NCBI GenBank assembly: GCA_021292105.1
Contig: CM037862.1
Coordinates: 33,694,245-33,758,244, forward strand
Direction: 5' to 3'
From: Anadara kagoshimensis
Lineage: Eukaryota > Mollusca > Bivalvia > Arcoida > Arcidae
DNA: 64,000 nucleotides
Shown: piece by piece, positions 13,750 through 25,270 of the stretch
How positions within the stretch are numbered: the first letter of the stretch is position 1
How the letters are laid out: each line of letters starts with the position of its first letter
The notes under the pieces: model-generated
The model's input: only the letters and a program-made list of their open reading frames with translations
Database searches by the model: none
Told to the model about the DNA's origin: nothing
Made by a program: the position numbers and the translations under genes

Positions 13750-14600
13750 GAGGTGAAGGAAACAGGAGTCTCCTGAAGTGCACATGTAACTCATTTTAAA
13801 CATGGATAAGTAGGTTTTGAATAAATGATCAACACCAATGCAGCCTGGCATTTATTTTCCATAACCTCTTAAGATATATTGGTCTTACTACTTAAAAAGT
13901 TAATTGAAATATATATATTTTTTTAGGATAAAGAATAATCTACACGAAGGAAGAGGCACCAAGTTATATTTTTGGTCTAAAAGTCAGATCAAATGGTTTT
14001 CCAACCCAGTGTTATTCTGTTTAGTCAGCTTTTTATAAGTGGTAAGTTTTAATTTTACACAAGTTATTTTAGAGTGAACATCATTGACTTCCATACAAAG
14101 TGAAATAAGTTTTATTGTAAAATAAGTGGGATAGTTGGTCCATTTAATAAATCTAAAACCACACCATAGGCATTTCCTACAGTACCTTTCCAGAAGTGGA
14201 AGTTTTACATTCAGTGAACATTTTCTATATTTGTTTGTAATCTTTGTTCCATCTTGTGTGCTTCAATTTCTAACCTTTTATCACCAAAGTATCTTGCAAG
14301 CCAACGTTTGCTTCAATCGACCAAGTATTTTCAAAAAAGATTTTGAAAGATTTTGGTTATAAAAATACAACTTATTTGCATATTGGGAGATATTTCACAC
14401 AAACTAAACAAAATTATGGAAAAACTGCTACAACAGTTTAATACTCCCAGTTCTATCTTCTATGTTTAAAATTGAAATAAAATCAGTACATTTATAATGG
14501 CGTAATGGTAATTATATACATGCAAACATCATGGTAAAAACATGCTCTCTGCTTGTGATTATTTGAACCTAATCCAGATCAAAAAGACCATTTTACTATG
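13750..14600. other. AT-rich spacer, no gene seen
   Basis: A 75-codon plus-strand frame (14135-14362) has a hydrophobic, phenylalanine-rich translation without a recognisable domain. Nothing else supported. Confidence 0.45.
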
Positions 14601-14609
14601 GATTCAGAG

Positions 14610-14611
<2 letters not shown>

Positions 14612-14640
<29 letters not shown>
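14612..14640. repeat. (AT)n microsatellite
   Basis: Uninterrupted AT dinucleotides, about 14 copies. They explain the IYIYIY tract in a spurious 86-codon frame. Confidence 0.95.
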
Positions 14641-14643
<3 letters not shown>

Positions 14644-14719
14644 CCCTATGTTACATGTCTCTGACTACACATGAAATATTGTTTACACTAATAAGATTTA
14701 TGTATCAGATTGTATCAAC

Positions 14720-15140
14720 TCTACCACTTAATATTAGCAATCTAATGTTTTTGAGGTACTATTTGAACTGGGACCACTTGACCTTTTTTACCTGGAAGTG
14801 TTTAATGAGACCCCAGTTTAATGGAGTTATGCCCCTTTTTACATTCAGATTTATTTAACACAATATGTGAACTTTGCGACCTAAACCAATTTGAAATTCA
14901 ATGGGCATTTCAATAATTTGTTATGACATGATCATCATAAAATTATGATGCTGCTCAAATATTTAATGGAGTCATGTCACTTTTCCACTTTGATTTATTT
15001 TTACACAATATAGGCACCTAATGACCTTTACCATGTTTAGTCTTACAGTTTGATTGGTGTGTGTATTTGAATTTGGCACAGTGAATTAAGCGGTACTAAT
15101 TTTGTAAAGATTCTTAACCTTGACCTTTATTGAAGGTCAA
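14720..15140. repeat. degenerate ~147-bp tandem duplication of bivalve-repeat type
   Basis: 'taatggagttatgccccttt' at about 14819 and 'taatggagtcatgtcacttt' at about 14966 are each followed by 'ttgatttattt..acacaatat' versions, giving two diverged copies ~147 bp apart. 'Ggagttatgcccctt' is a phrase remembered from bivalve interspersed repeats. Confidence 0.5.
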
Positions 15141-15867
15141 AGTAACCTAAAGTGGGGAAACTTTTAACAGTTCTATGCCTTTGCTCATGTTGAATGAATA
15201 CAGGTATCTATATCAACATTATTTTTAAATTATATATGTTTCAATTCATTTACAGATACTGAGATGGACAGCACCTGTGTACAGTAACATTGAAATATTC
15301 CATCAGAAGTGGATCATAGCCAAAAATGAAGATATTTTGCACCAAAATTGATATTTAAGAAACAGACTGAAGAAAAATTTTGATAAGTTTTTCTGTGAAA
15401 TGACGTTTTACCACATCAGGACATATTTCTGACTATACTGATATAGTGAAAAACATTTAGTGTGATATATTCATTATTACTTTTTCTATTTATGCATCAG
15501 CATACAGTTTTACTAAAGTTTTGTTTGTACAACTACTACAGCAAGAATGTAAGAAAGTAACTTTAATGAAATATGTTTATAATTCATGTAATTAATATAT
15601 AAAAAGTTGTAGAAATTCTGTTGCCTCTTTTATTCTATTGGTCCCTTAAAAATGTTGATGTAAAGAAGTCCTAAAATGTTTTATGCAATTATTTATGAGC
15701 ACAATTTTATTGTATTTTCAGTTTGCACTGTAATCTGAAATGAAACGAAGAAAGTAAACTAAAGCAATGTGCTGTTATATCTCCCATTTGAACAGACAGA
15801 TTCTGTCATCACAATTGAAATTTTGTGAAAAATCTACATTGAAAATAATGCTCTTTTTGTATAAGTA
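15141..15867. other. AT-rich spacer, no gene seen
   Basis: No domain-bearing frame, RNA gene or repeat structure was recognised here. Confidence 0.45.
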
Positions 15868-16281
15868 TCACGAGATTTGTTTCGCACGATTTTCGTGCGT
15901 GTGCTCATTTAAAATTGTTTATAATACATTCATGGATTTCACTCAATTTTCATACGAATTTCGTGCGAAAAATTATTATGATGCGAAATTCATACATTTT
16001 TCTCACGTATTTCATGAGATGTTTTCGCATGGTTTTTGTGCGTGTGCTCCTTTCAGCTTCTTTACGCACGAAATTTTTTCACGAAATTCGCACGATTTTT
16101 ATACGTTTTTCGTGCGAAAATCCTGATCGTGCGAAATTGATGCGTTTTTCGCACAAATTTCATGAGATTTTTTCTCACAATTTTCATGCGTGTGCTCCTT
16201 TCAGCTTTTTTACGCACAAAAATTTGATACAAATTTCGTGAAAATTTTTCATGATTTTCGTGCGTAGCACTTTTACCTGTG
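15868..16281 (-). repeat. right terminal/subterminal repeat region of the 8.8-kb element
   Basis: Mirror counterpart of the left end, with dense CG-containing motifs (TTTCGTGCGAAAA, TTTTCGCAC, CATGAGAT). It contains an internal ~155-bp duplication: 'gcgtgtgctcctttcagctt' occurs at about 16040 and 16190. Two overlapping plus-strand frames (119 and 108 codons, His/Phe/Cys rich) and a 114-codon minus-strand frame are by-products. The outermost ~32 bases are the terminal inverted repeat shared with the left end. Confidence 0.75.
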
Positions 16282-16283
16282 TA

Positions 16284-19200
16284 TGTATACATAGTACAGT
16301 AAAACACAGCAATCATCACAGAAAATACTATGTATACATAGTACAGTAAAACACAGCAATCATCACAGAAAATACTATGTATACATAGTACAGTAAAACA
16401 CAACAATCATCACAGAAAATACTATGTATACATAGTACCGTAAAACACAGCAATCATCACAGAAAATACTATGTATACATAGTACAGTAAAACACAGCAA
16501 TCATCACAGAAAATACTATGTATACATAGTACAGTAAAACACAGCAATCATCACAGAAAATACTATGTATATATAGTACAGTAAAACACAGCAATCATCA
16601 CAGAAAATACTATGTATATATAGTACGGTAAAACACAGCAATCATCACAGAAAATACTATGTATATATAGTACAGTAAAACACAGCAATCATCACAGAAA
16701 ATACTATGTATACATAGTACAGTAAAACACAACAATCATCACAGAAAATACTATGTATACATAGTACAGTAAAACACAGCAATCATCACAGAAAATACTA
16801 TGTATATATAGTACAGTAAAACACAGCAATCCATAGTACGGTAAAACACAGCAATCATCACAGAAAATACTATGTATACATAGTACAGTAAAACACAGCA
16901 ATCATCACAGAAAATACTATGTATACATAGTACAGTAAAACACAGCAATCATCACAGAAAATACTATGTATACATAGTACAGTAAAACACAGCAATCATC
17001 ACAGAAAATACTATGTATATATAGTACAGTAAAACATAACAATCATCACAGAAAATACTATGTATATATAGTACAGTAAAACACAGCAATCATCACAGAA
17101 AATACTATGTATATATACTACGGTAAAACACAGCAATCATCACAGAAAATACTATGTATACATAGTACAGTAAAACACAGCAATCATCACAGAAAACACT
17201 ATGTATAGATAGTACAGTAAAACACAGCAATCATCACAGAAAATACTATGTATACATAGTACAGTAAAACACAGCAATCATCACAGAAAATACTATGTAT
17301 ACATAGTACAGTAAAACACAGCAATCATCAAAGAAAATACTATGTATATATAGTACAGTAAAACACAGCAATCATCACAGAAAATACTATGTATATATAG
17401 TACAGTAAAACACAGCAATCATCACAGAAAATACTATGTATATATAGTACAGTAAAACACAGCAATCATCACAGAAAATACTATGTATATATAGTACAGT
17501 AAAACACAGCAATCATCACAGAAAATACTATGTATATATAGTACAGTAAAACACAGCAATCATCACAGAAAATACTATGTATACATAGTACAGTAAAACA
17601 CAGCAATCATCACAGAAAATACTATGTATACATAATACAGTAAAACACAGCAATCATCACAGAAAATACTATGTATACATAGTACAGTAAAACACAGCAA
17701 TCATCACAGAAAATACTATGTATATATAGTACAGTAAAACACAGCAATCATCACAGAAAATACTATGTATACATAGTACAGTAAAACACAGCAATCATCA
17801 CAGAAAATACTATGTATACATAGTACGGTAAAACACAGCAATCATCACAGAAAATACTATTTATACATAGTACAGTAAAACACAGCAATCATCACAGAAA
17901 ATACTATGTATATATAGTACAGTAAAACACAGCAATCATCACAGAAAATACTATGAATATATAGTACAGTAAAACACAGCAATCATCACAGAAAATACTA
18001 TGTATATATAGTACAGTAAAACACAGCAATCGATAGTACGGTAAAACACAGCAATCATCACAGAAAATACTATGTATATATAGTACAGTAAAACACAGCA
18101 ATCCATAGTACGGTAAAACACAGCAATCATCACAGAAAATACTATGTATACATAGTACAGTAAAACACAGCAATCATAACAGAAAATACTATGTATATAT
18201 AGTACAGTAAAACACAGCAATCATCACAGAAAATACTATGTATATATAGTACAGTAAAACACAGCAATCATCACAGAAAATACTATGTATATATAGTACA
18301 GTAAAACACAGCAATCATCACAGAAAATACTATGTATATATAGTACAGTAAAACACAGCAATCATCACAGAAAATACTATGTATATATAGTACAGTAAAA
18401 CACAGCAATCATCACAGAAAATACTATGTATATATAGTACAGTAAAACACAGCAATCCATAGTACGGTAAAACACAGCAATCATCACAGAAAATACTATG
18501 TATATATAGTACAGTAAAACACAGCAATCCATAGTACGGTAAAACACAGCAATCATCACAGAAAATACTATGTATACATAGTACAGTAAAACACAGCAAT
18601 CATCACAGAAAATACTATGTATATATACTACGGTAAAACACAGCAATCATCACAGAAAATACTATGTATACATAGTACAGTAAAACACAACAATCATCAC
18701 AGAAAATACTATGTATACATAGTACAGTAAAACACAGCAATCATCACAGAAAATACTATGTATATATAGTACAGTAAAACACAGCAATCCATAGTACGGT
18801 AAAACACAGCAATCATCACAGAAAATACTATGTATACATAGTACAGTAAAACACAGCAATCATCACAGAAAATACTATGTATATATACTACGGTAAAACA
18901 CAGCAATCATCACAGAAAATACTATGTATACATAGTACAGTAAAACACAACAATCATCACAGAAAATACTATGTATACATAGTACAGTAAAACACAACAA
19001 TCATCACAGAAAATACTATGTATATATAGTACAGTAAAACACAGCAATCATCACAGAAAATACTATGTATACATAGTACGGTAAAACACAGCAATCATCA
19101 CAGAAAATACTATGTATACATAGTACAGTAAAACACAGCAATCATCACAGAAAATACTATGTATATATAGTACAGTAAAACATAACAATCATCACAGAAA

Positions 19201-21694
19201 ATACTATGTATATATAGTACAGTAAAACACAGCAATCATCACAGAAAATACTATGTATATATACTACGGTAAAACACAGCAATCATCACAGAAAATACTA
19301 TGTATACATAGTACAGTAAAACACAGCAATCATCACAGAAAACACTATGTATAGATAGTACAGTAAAACACAGCAATCATCACAGAAAATACTATGTATA
19401 CATAGTACAGTAAAACACAGCAATCATCACAGAAAATACTATGTATACATAGTACAGTAAAACACAGCAATCATCACAGAAAATACTATGTATACATAGT
19501 ACAGTAAAACACAGCAATCATCACAGAAAATACTATGTATAGATAGTACAGTAAAACACAGCAATCATCACAGAAAATACTATGTATATATAGTACAGTA
19601 AAACACAGCAATCATCACAGAAAATACTATGTATATATAGTACAGTAAAACACAGCAATCATCACAGAAAATACTATGTATATATAGTACAGTAAAACAC
19701 AGCAATCATCACAGAAAATACTATGTATATATAGTACAGTAAAACACAGCAATCATCACAGAAAATACTATGTATATATAGTACAGTAAAACACAGCAAT
19801 CATCACAGAAAATACTATGTATACATAGTACAGTAAAACACAGCAATCATCACAGAAAATACTATGTATATATAGTACAGTAAAACACAGCAATCATCAC
19901 AGAAAATACTATGAATATATAGTACAGTAAAACACAGCAATCATCACAGAAAATACTATGTATATATAGTACAGTAAAACACAGCAATCATCACAGAAAA
20001 TACTATGAATATATAGTACAGTAAAACACAGCAATCATCACAGAAAATACTATGTATATATAGTACAGTAAAACACAGCAATCGATAGTACGGTAAAACA
20101 CAGCAATCATCACAGAAAATACTATGTATATATAGTACAGTAAAACACAGCAATCCATAGTACGGTAAAACACAGCAATCATCACAGAAAATACTATGTA
20201 TATATAGTACAGTAAAACACAGCAATCCATAGTACGGTAAAACACAGCAATCATCACAGAAAATACTATGTATACATAGTACAGTAAAACACAGCAATCA
20301 TCACAGAAAATACTATGTATATATACTACGGTAAAACACAGCAATCATCACAGAAAATACTATGTATATATAGTACAGTAAAACACAGCAATCATCACAG
20401 AAAATACTATGTATATATAGTACAGTAAAACACAGCAATCATCACAGAAAATACTATGTATATATAGTACAGTAAAACACAGCAATCATCACAGAAAATA
20501 CTATGTATACATAGTACAGTAAAACACAGCAATCATCACAGAAAATACTATGTATATATACTACGGTAAAACACAGCAATCATCACAGAAAATACTATGT
20601 ATACATAGTACAGTAAAACACAGCAATCATCACAGAAAATACTATGTATATATAGTACAGTAAAACACAGCAATCATCACAGAAAATACTATGTATATAT
20701 AGTACAGTAAAACACAGCAATCATCACAGAAAATACTATGTATATATAGTACAGTAAAACACAGCAATCATCACAGAAAATACTATGTATAGATAGTACA
20801 GTAAAACACAGCAATCATCACAGAAAATACTATGTATAGATAGTACAGTAAAACACAGCAATCATCACAGAAAATACTATGTATATATAGTACAGTAAAA
20901 CACAGCAATCATCACAGAAAATACTATGTATATATAGTACAGTAAAACACAGCAATCATCACAGAAAATACTATGTATACATAGTACAGTAAAACACAGC
21001 AATCATCACAGAAAATACTATGTATATATAGTACAGTAAAACACAGCAATCATCACAGAAAATACTATGTATACATAGTACAGTAAAACACAGCAATCAT
21101 CACAGAAAATACTATGTATACATAGTACAGTAAAACACAGCAATCATCACAGAAAATACTATGTATACATAGTACAGTAAAACACAGCAATCATCACAGA
21201 AAATACTATGTATACATAGTACGGTAAAACACAGCAATCATCACAGAAAATACTATGTATACATAGTACAGTAAAACACAGCAATCATCACAGAAAATAC
21301 TTTGTATATATAGTACAGTAAAACACAGCAATCATCACAGAAAATACTATGTATATATAGTACAGTAAAACATAGCAATCATCACAGAAAATACTATGTA
21401 TATATAGTACAGTAAAACATAGCAATCATCACAGAAAATACTATGTATATATAGTACAGTAAAACATAGCAATCATCACAGAAAATACTATGTATATATA
21501 GTACAGTAAAACATAGCAATCATCACAGAAAATACTATGTATATATAGTACAGTAAAACACAGCAATCATCACAGAAAATACTATGTATACATAGTACAG
21601 TAAAACACAGCAATCATCACAGAAAATACTATGTATATATAGTACAGTAAAACACAGCAATCATCACAGAAAATACTATGGATACATAGTACAG
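16284..21694. repeat. 47-bp satellite array, second block
   Basis: About 115 units of the same 47-bp sequence as positions 1-7482, in the same orientation and phase, interrupted only by the 8.8-kb element. This block has few indels. It carries a shortened ~25-bp unit in which 'cagcaatc' joins directly to 'catagtacgg' or 'gatagtacgg' (for example 16830, 18031, 18104, 18457, 20083, 20155). These shortened units cluster, showing local amplification of a multi-unit module. The array ends at 'gatacatagtacag' and passes into unrelated repeat DNA. Confidence 0.97.
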
Positions 21695-21705
21695 TCATTG
21701 TATGG

Positions 21706-23147
21706 AAACAAGAGGACCATGTGGTCTTGGGCGCTCACCAATTGAATTCTGCACATTTTGCGAAAAATGTAATGTAAAGAGGGTTAACATAGTTCTTCAA
21801 TAGCTTGATGAAATGACCAGTTTATTTGTCCTAGTTAACACAAACATGATGATTTTGTGCAAGAACATCATTCTAGTCAAGTTTGATGACGATTGGTGTC
21901 TAGAGCATTTACAAGTTTTTTTTATTTGACATAGCGACCTACTTATAGGCCCAACAGGACCTATATACATACTTGAAATAGATTTGCTAATGAAGATCAT
22001 TCTAGGTAAGTTTGATGAAGGTTGGATGAAAAATGTGTTGTTCAGAGGGTTAACAATGTTTTTTTCAATAAATTGCCCTAATGACATACTTATTGGCCCA
22101 ACTCAACCTATATACACATTTGAAGTTTAACGATCATGAAGATCTTTCTGGGTAAGCTTGATGAAAATTGGATGGAAAATGTGCTGTCAAGAGGGTTAAC
22201 AATGATTTTATATGATTTGATTTAGTGACCTACTTATTTGCCCAACATAACCCATACAAACTTGACGTAGATTAAGTCATGAAGATCATTCTGGGCATGT
22301 TTGATGAAGATTGGATGAAAAATGTGGTGTCTAGAGGGTTAGCATTGTTGTTCTACGATTTGACTTAGTGACCTACTTAGTGACTCAACATGACCCATAT
22401 ACACATTTAACATAGATTTAGTAATGAGGGTAGATCAATCTGGGCAATTTAAATGCAGATTGGATGAAAAATGTGGTGTCTAGAGGGTTGACAAGGTTCT
22501 TCTATGATTTGACCTAATGACCTACTTATTGATTAAAGATGACCTATAAATACACTTTGCATTAATTTGGTCATGAAGATCCTTCTAAGCAAGTTTGGTG
22601 AAGGTTGGATAAAAATGTGGTGTCGATTGGGTGACTAATGTTTTTCTATGATACGACCTAGTGACCTACTTATTGGTGCAATATGACCCATATACACTTG
22701 GTGTATATTCGGTCATGAAAATCTTTCTGGGTAAGTTTGATGAAAATTGGATGGAATTTGTGCTGTTTAGAGGGTAAACAATTATTTTCTATGATTTAAC
22801 CTAGTGACCTACTTATTGGCTCGACATGACCCATATACATACTTGATCTATGATTTTATCATGAAGATCATTCTGGACAAATTATATGAAGAATGGACAA
22901 AAAATAAAGTTTTAAAGTTCTCTATGATATGACCTAGTGACCTACTTATAGATCCAACATGACCCATATACCAACTTGACCTAGCTTTGGTCATGAATAT
23001 CATTTTAGACAAGTTTGATAACTGTTAAGTGTTAATAAGGTTTTTCTATGATTTTCCTAGTGACCTAATTAGTGATCCCACATGACCCATAAATGAACTT
23101 GACCTAGCTTTTGTCATGAAGATCGTTCTGGACAAATTATATTACAC
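21706..23147. repeat. ~145-bp bivalve-type repeat array
   Basis: Starts with 'aacaagaggaccatgtggtc', a repeat-end phrase remembered from bivalve genomes. About nine to ten diverged units of ~145 bp follow, each with 'gacctagtgacctacttatt', '(c/t)aacatgacccatatacac', 'tcatgaagatcattctgg', 'aagtttgatgaagattgga' and 'gtctagagggttaacaa'. Divergence grows toward the right end, where units shorten. The 96-codon minus-strand frame at 21797-22087 lies across two units and is not a gene. Confidence 0.85.
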
Positions 23148-23900
23148 TTTACTCTTCAGTACTTAGCAAGTGTTATATTAGATGTAGACATTTCTAATGA
23201 CACTCATACCATAAGCAAAATGAAAACAGAATGTTAAAAACTTCTGATGTAAAAACAAACATATCTATACTTACAATATCTAATGTCTAGCTATTGTACA
23301 CAAGTCATTTTTGCATTTTATTAATTTTTAGAGGCCCCTATACAGTTTTCTCCTTTGAAGCCCAACAGCCACTAGTTGTTTAAATCAAATAATACTTGCC
23401 CTAAGGATTTTTCATCTAAAATGTCATAGGTACATTAGCTGTTTATGATTTTCAAATAATTAACAGTTTTTAAACTGATAAATTAAGTGAAATGAAAGCA
23501 TGAACTTTCATCAGGGATGTGGGGCCGGGTGCTACAGAGGGGCAAGAACCTCCTGTTTAGCTTAGCTACACCTCCCATGTGTGTAATCAAAATTGAGTAA
23601 GAAGATAACATGGGACTATTGACACATCAAATATATCAACATATCATACTTATCAACAATATTGTGATGAGGGCCATAAAACTTTTTGATAAGCCTAGAT
23701 TTAAAGGCATCATATTTTTGCATCAACTATTTATTTGTACGCAGCTTGCTTCATTGTATAAATTTAGTTTCTGCAAGTGTGAACAAGCTCTACTAATTAG
23801 TGTATTATGAATTAATACACCATAAGCAGGAGAAGCAGGTATATTGCTGCACAGAAAAGTTGACATTAGAAAAGTAGAAGTCATCTGAGCTTTAGTTAAG
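23148..23900. other. spacer, no gene seen
   Basis: AT-rich. A 66-codon plus-strand frame (23610-23810) has no recognised motif. Positions 23290-23356 match 24375-24441 as a diverged direct repeat ('attgtacacaagtcattttt ... cctatacagttttct' against 'attgtacatgagtcaatttt ... ccttctacagtttcct'), ~1.1 kb apart. Confidence 0.5.
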
Positions 23901-23902
23901 AA

Positions 23903-24051
23903 ATAACACTCTATTTGAGTGTATTCATTCGGTATTATGAATGAGAGTCAGGAATAGCATATTCAATGAACTGTGACGCAGTTCATGTTAAATATGCTAT
24001 TCCTGACTCTCATTCATAATACCAAATGAATACACTCAAATAGAATGTTAT
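23903..24051. repeat. 149-bp near-perfect inverted repeat (hairpin/MITE-like)
   Basis: Arms 23903-23963 and 23991-24051 are reverse complements over 61 bp with two mismatches. The 27-bp centre itself contains the stem ATGAACTG / CAGTTCAT around TGACG, so almost the whole segment can fold into one long hairpin. Flanks (taaga / tctta) extend the pairing imperfectly. No clear target duplication was found. It could be a foldback or MITE copy, or the palindrome centre of a larger element. Confidence 0.85.
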
Positions 24052-24214
24052 CTCTTATATTTACAATTATAAAAAAATATTGATAGCATGTTTATCGCTA
24101 CAATAATTTGTTTTATTCAAGATTCCGACAAACATACAGGATTGATGGAACAGCCTTGCTCCAAATAAGGATAGTTACATCGGGACTTAACTTGGATGCT
24201 GGCCAATCAAACAA

Positions 24215-24290
24215 TGCATGACGTAATATGATGACATTCTGTGACGTAATCTGATAGTTAAACATTACGTAGTCAGAGGTCATGACCCCT
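24215..24290. promoter_or_regulatory. cluster of CRE-like and palindromic motifs
   Basis: TGACGTAA at about 24219 and 24242, TTACGTA at about 24265, an inverted CCAAT-type 'ggccaatcaaac' at about 24201, and the palindrome GGTCATGACC (24278-24287), two AGGTCA-like half-sites inverted without spacer. This lies just beyond the 149-bp hairpin and may belong to the same element. Function is inferred only from motif resemblance; no gene start was identified. Confidence 0.25.
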
Positions 24291-24479
24291 GGTGACACTG
24301 TATTCAAGAGCAATTGAATGCCAGCAAATACAAATAGGTTCATCTAAAGAAGGTCAATTTCTATTGTAAGTATATTATTGTACATGAGTCAATTTTGATT
24401 TTTTTTTAATAATTTATAGGGACCCTTCTACAGTTTCCTGATTTATGACTTTTTATCCAAGAATTGGGCAAATTAAAAT

Positions 24480-24640
24480 ATAGACTTTTTCCCCCTTTGT
24501 GGGGTTCCAAGTGGACAATCCCCTTCATTTGTGCAAATCTGAAAGCACTCACCAGAACATGAATATTAGTCAAATCATCAAATTTGGCTCAATAGTTTTG
24601 GAGAAGATAACATTTTAAAAAATTTACACATAACACAACC
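24480..24640 (-). repeat. fragment of the interspersed repeat also present at 12741-12860
   Basis: The reverse complement reads 'ctccaaaactattgagccaa', 'atttgatgattt', 'tttcagatttgcacaaatga', 'aggggattgtccacttgga', matching the order of blocks at 12741-12860. Two copies of one family in opposite orientation. Confidence 0.6.
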
Positions 24641-25270
24641 CACAATGCATGGTAAAAGGGAGTGATCACAAAAGCTTATCTGAGTTTTCAGTTCAGTTAA
24701 GCTAAAAATGTTACAAGTAGGTAAAAGGTGAAGAAGGTCAGCAAAACCAATATTTTAGTTTTTTCAAAGTAAGTGAAAGTAGGTCAATTTTAAATCTAAC
24801 AAGTAAGTCAAATATCAAAGTAATCAACATTTAAAATTTAAACTGATTTTTTTATCTTCATTCAAATTCTGAAAATCAAATTTCTTTAGTATGGTCTATG
24901 TAACCTGTCAATTTACAGTAATGATTAAGTGTAAACAAACATTATACATATGATTTCAATATGTATGAATGAAAACTAATGTAAAAGTAAAATTCATTAA
25001 AATTCCAATAATCACAATGCTTGAGGTATGTTTTATGTAACCTGCCACATTACTGAAATATTAAGAGACAATTTTGACTTGTTGAATGTAAAATTGTTAG
25101 ATAACCAATGTATTTAATATGGTGTTAGATACCAATCTCTCCAGAGATTTAGGGATCATCTTAAATAAAACATGGATAATTTCAATTCTAATGTTGAATA
25201 ATTGACAATGAATGTTTTACAGCTAAATAAACTAATGACATATAAGGAGCAAATGCAATGTCAGCAATTT
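24641..25270. other. AT-rich spacer, no gene seen
   Basis: Contains a loose duplication ('atggtctatgtaacctg(t/c)ca' type phrases at about 24892 and 25030, each followed by 'attac...'). No coding or RNA gene was recognised. Confidence 0.45.

Larger units (their letters stand above)
7485..16281. mobile_element. 8.8-kb TA-flanked inverted-repeat element inserted in the 47-bp satellite
   Basis: The left end reads CACAGGTAAAAGTGCTA then TGCACGAAAATCATG. The reverse complement of the right end reads CACAGGTAAAAGTGCTA then CGCACGAAAATCATG, so the first ~32 bases match with one difference. TA lies immediately outside both ends (7483-7484 and 16282-16283). Removing the element plus one TA restores a perfect 47-bp satellite unit in phase, which is what one insertion event predicts. 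TA duplication fits Tc1/mariner-like and some other cut-and-paste families; the family is not assigned. No transposase was recognised and no frame longer than 119 codons exists inside. It is therefore either a non-autonomous element that captured genomic DNA, or the product of two related ends acting as one unit. The boundaries are strongly supported; the mechanism is inferred. Confidence 0.8.

Noticed and set aside
15767-16406. Overlapping frames of 108-119 codons rich in Phe, His and Cys
   Set aside because: They lie in the subterminal repeats, on both strands and in several frames, and one runs into the satellite. By-products of motif repetition.
24113-24343. 76-codon minus-strand frame as a membrane peptide
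   Set aside because: It lies in the motif-rich segment adjoining the hairpin, has no recognised domain, and the region looks like part of an interspersed element.
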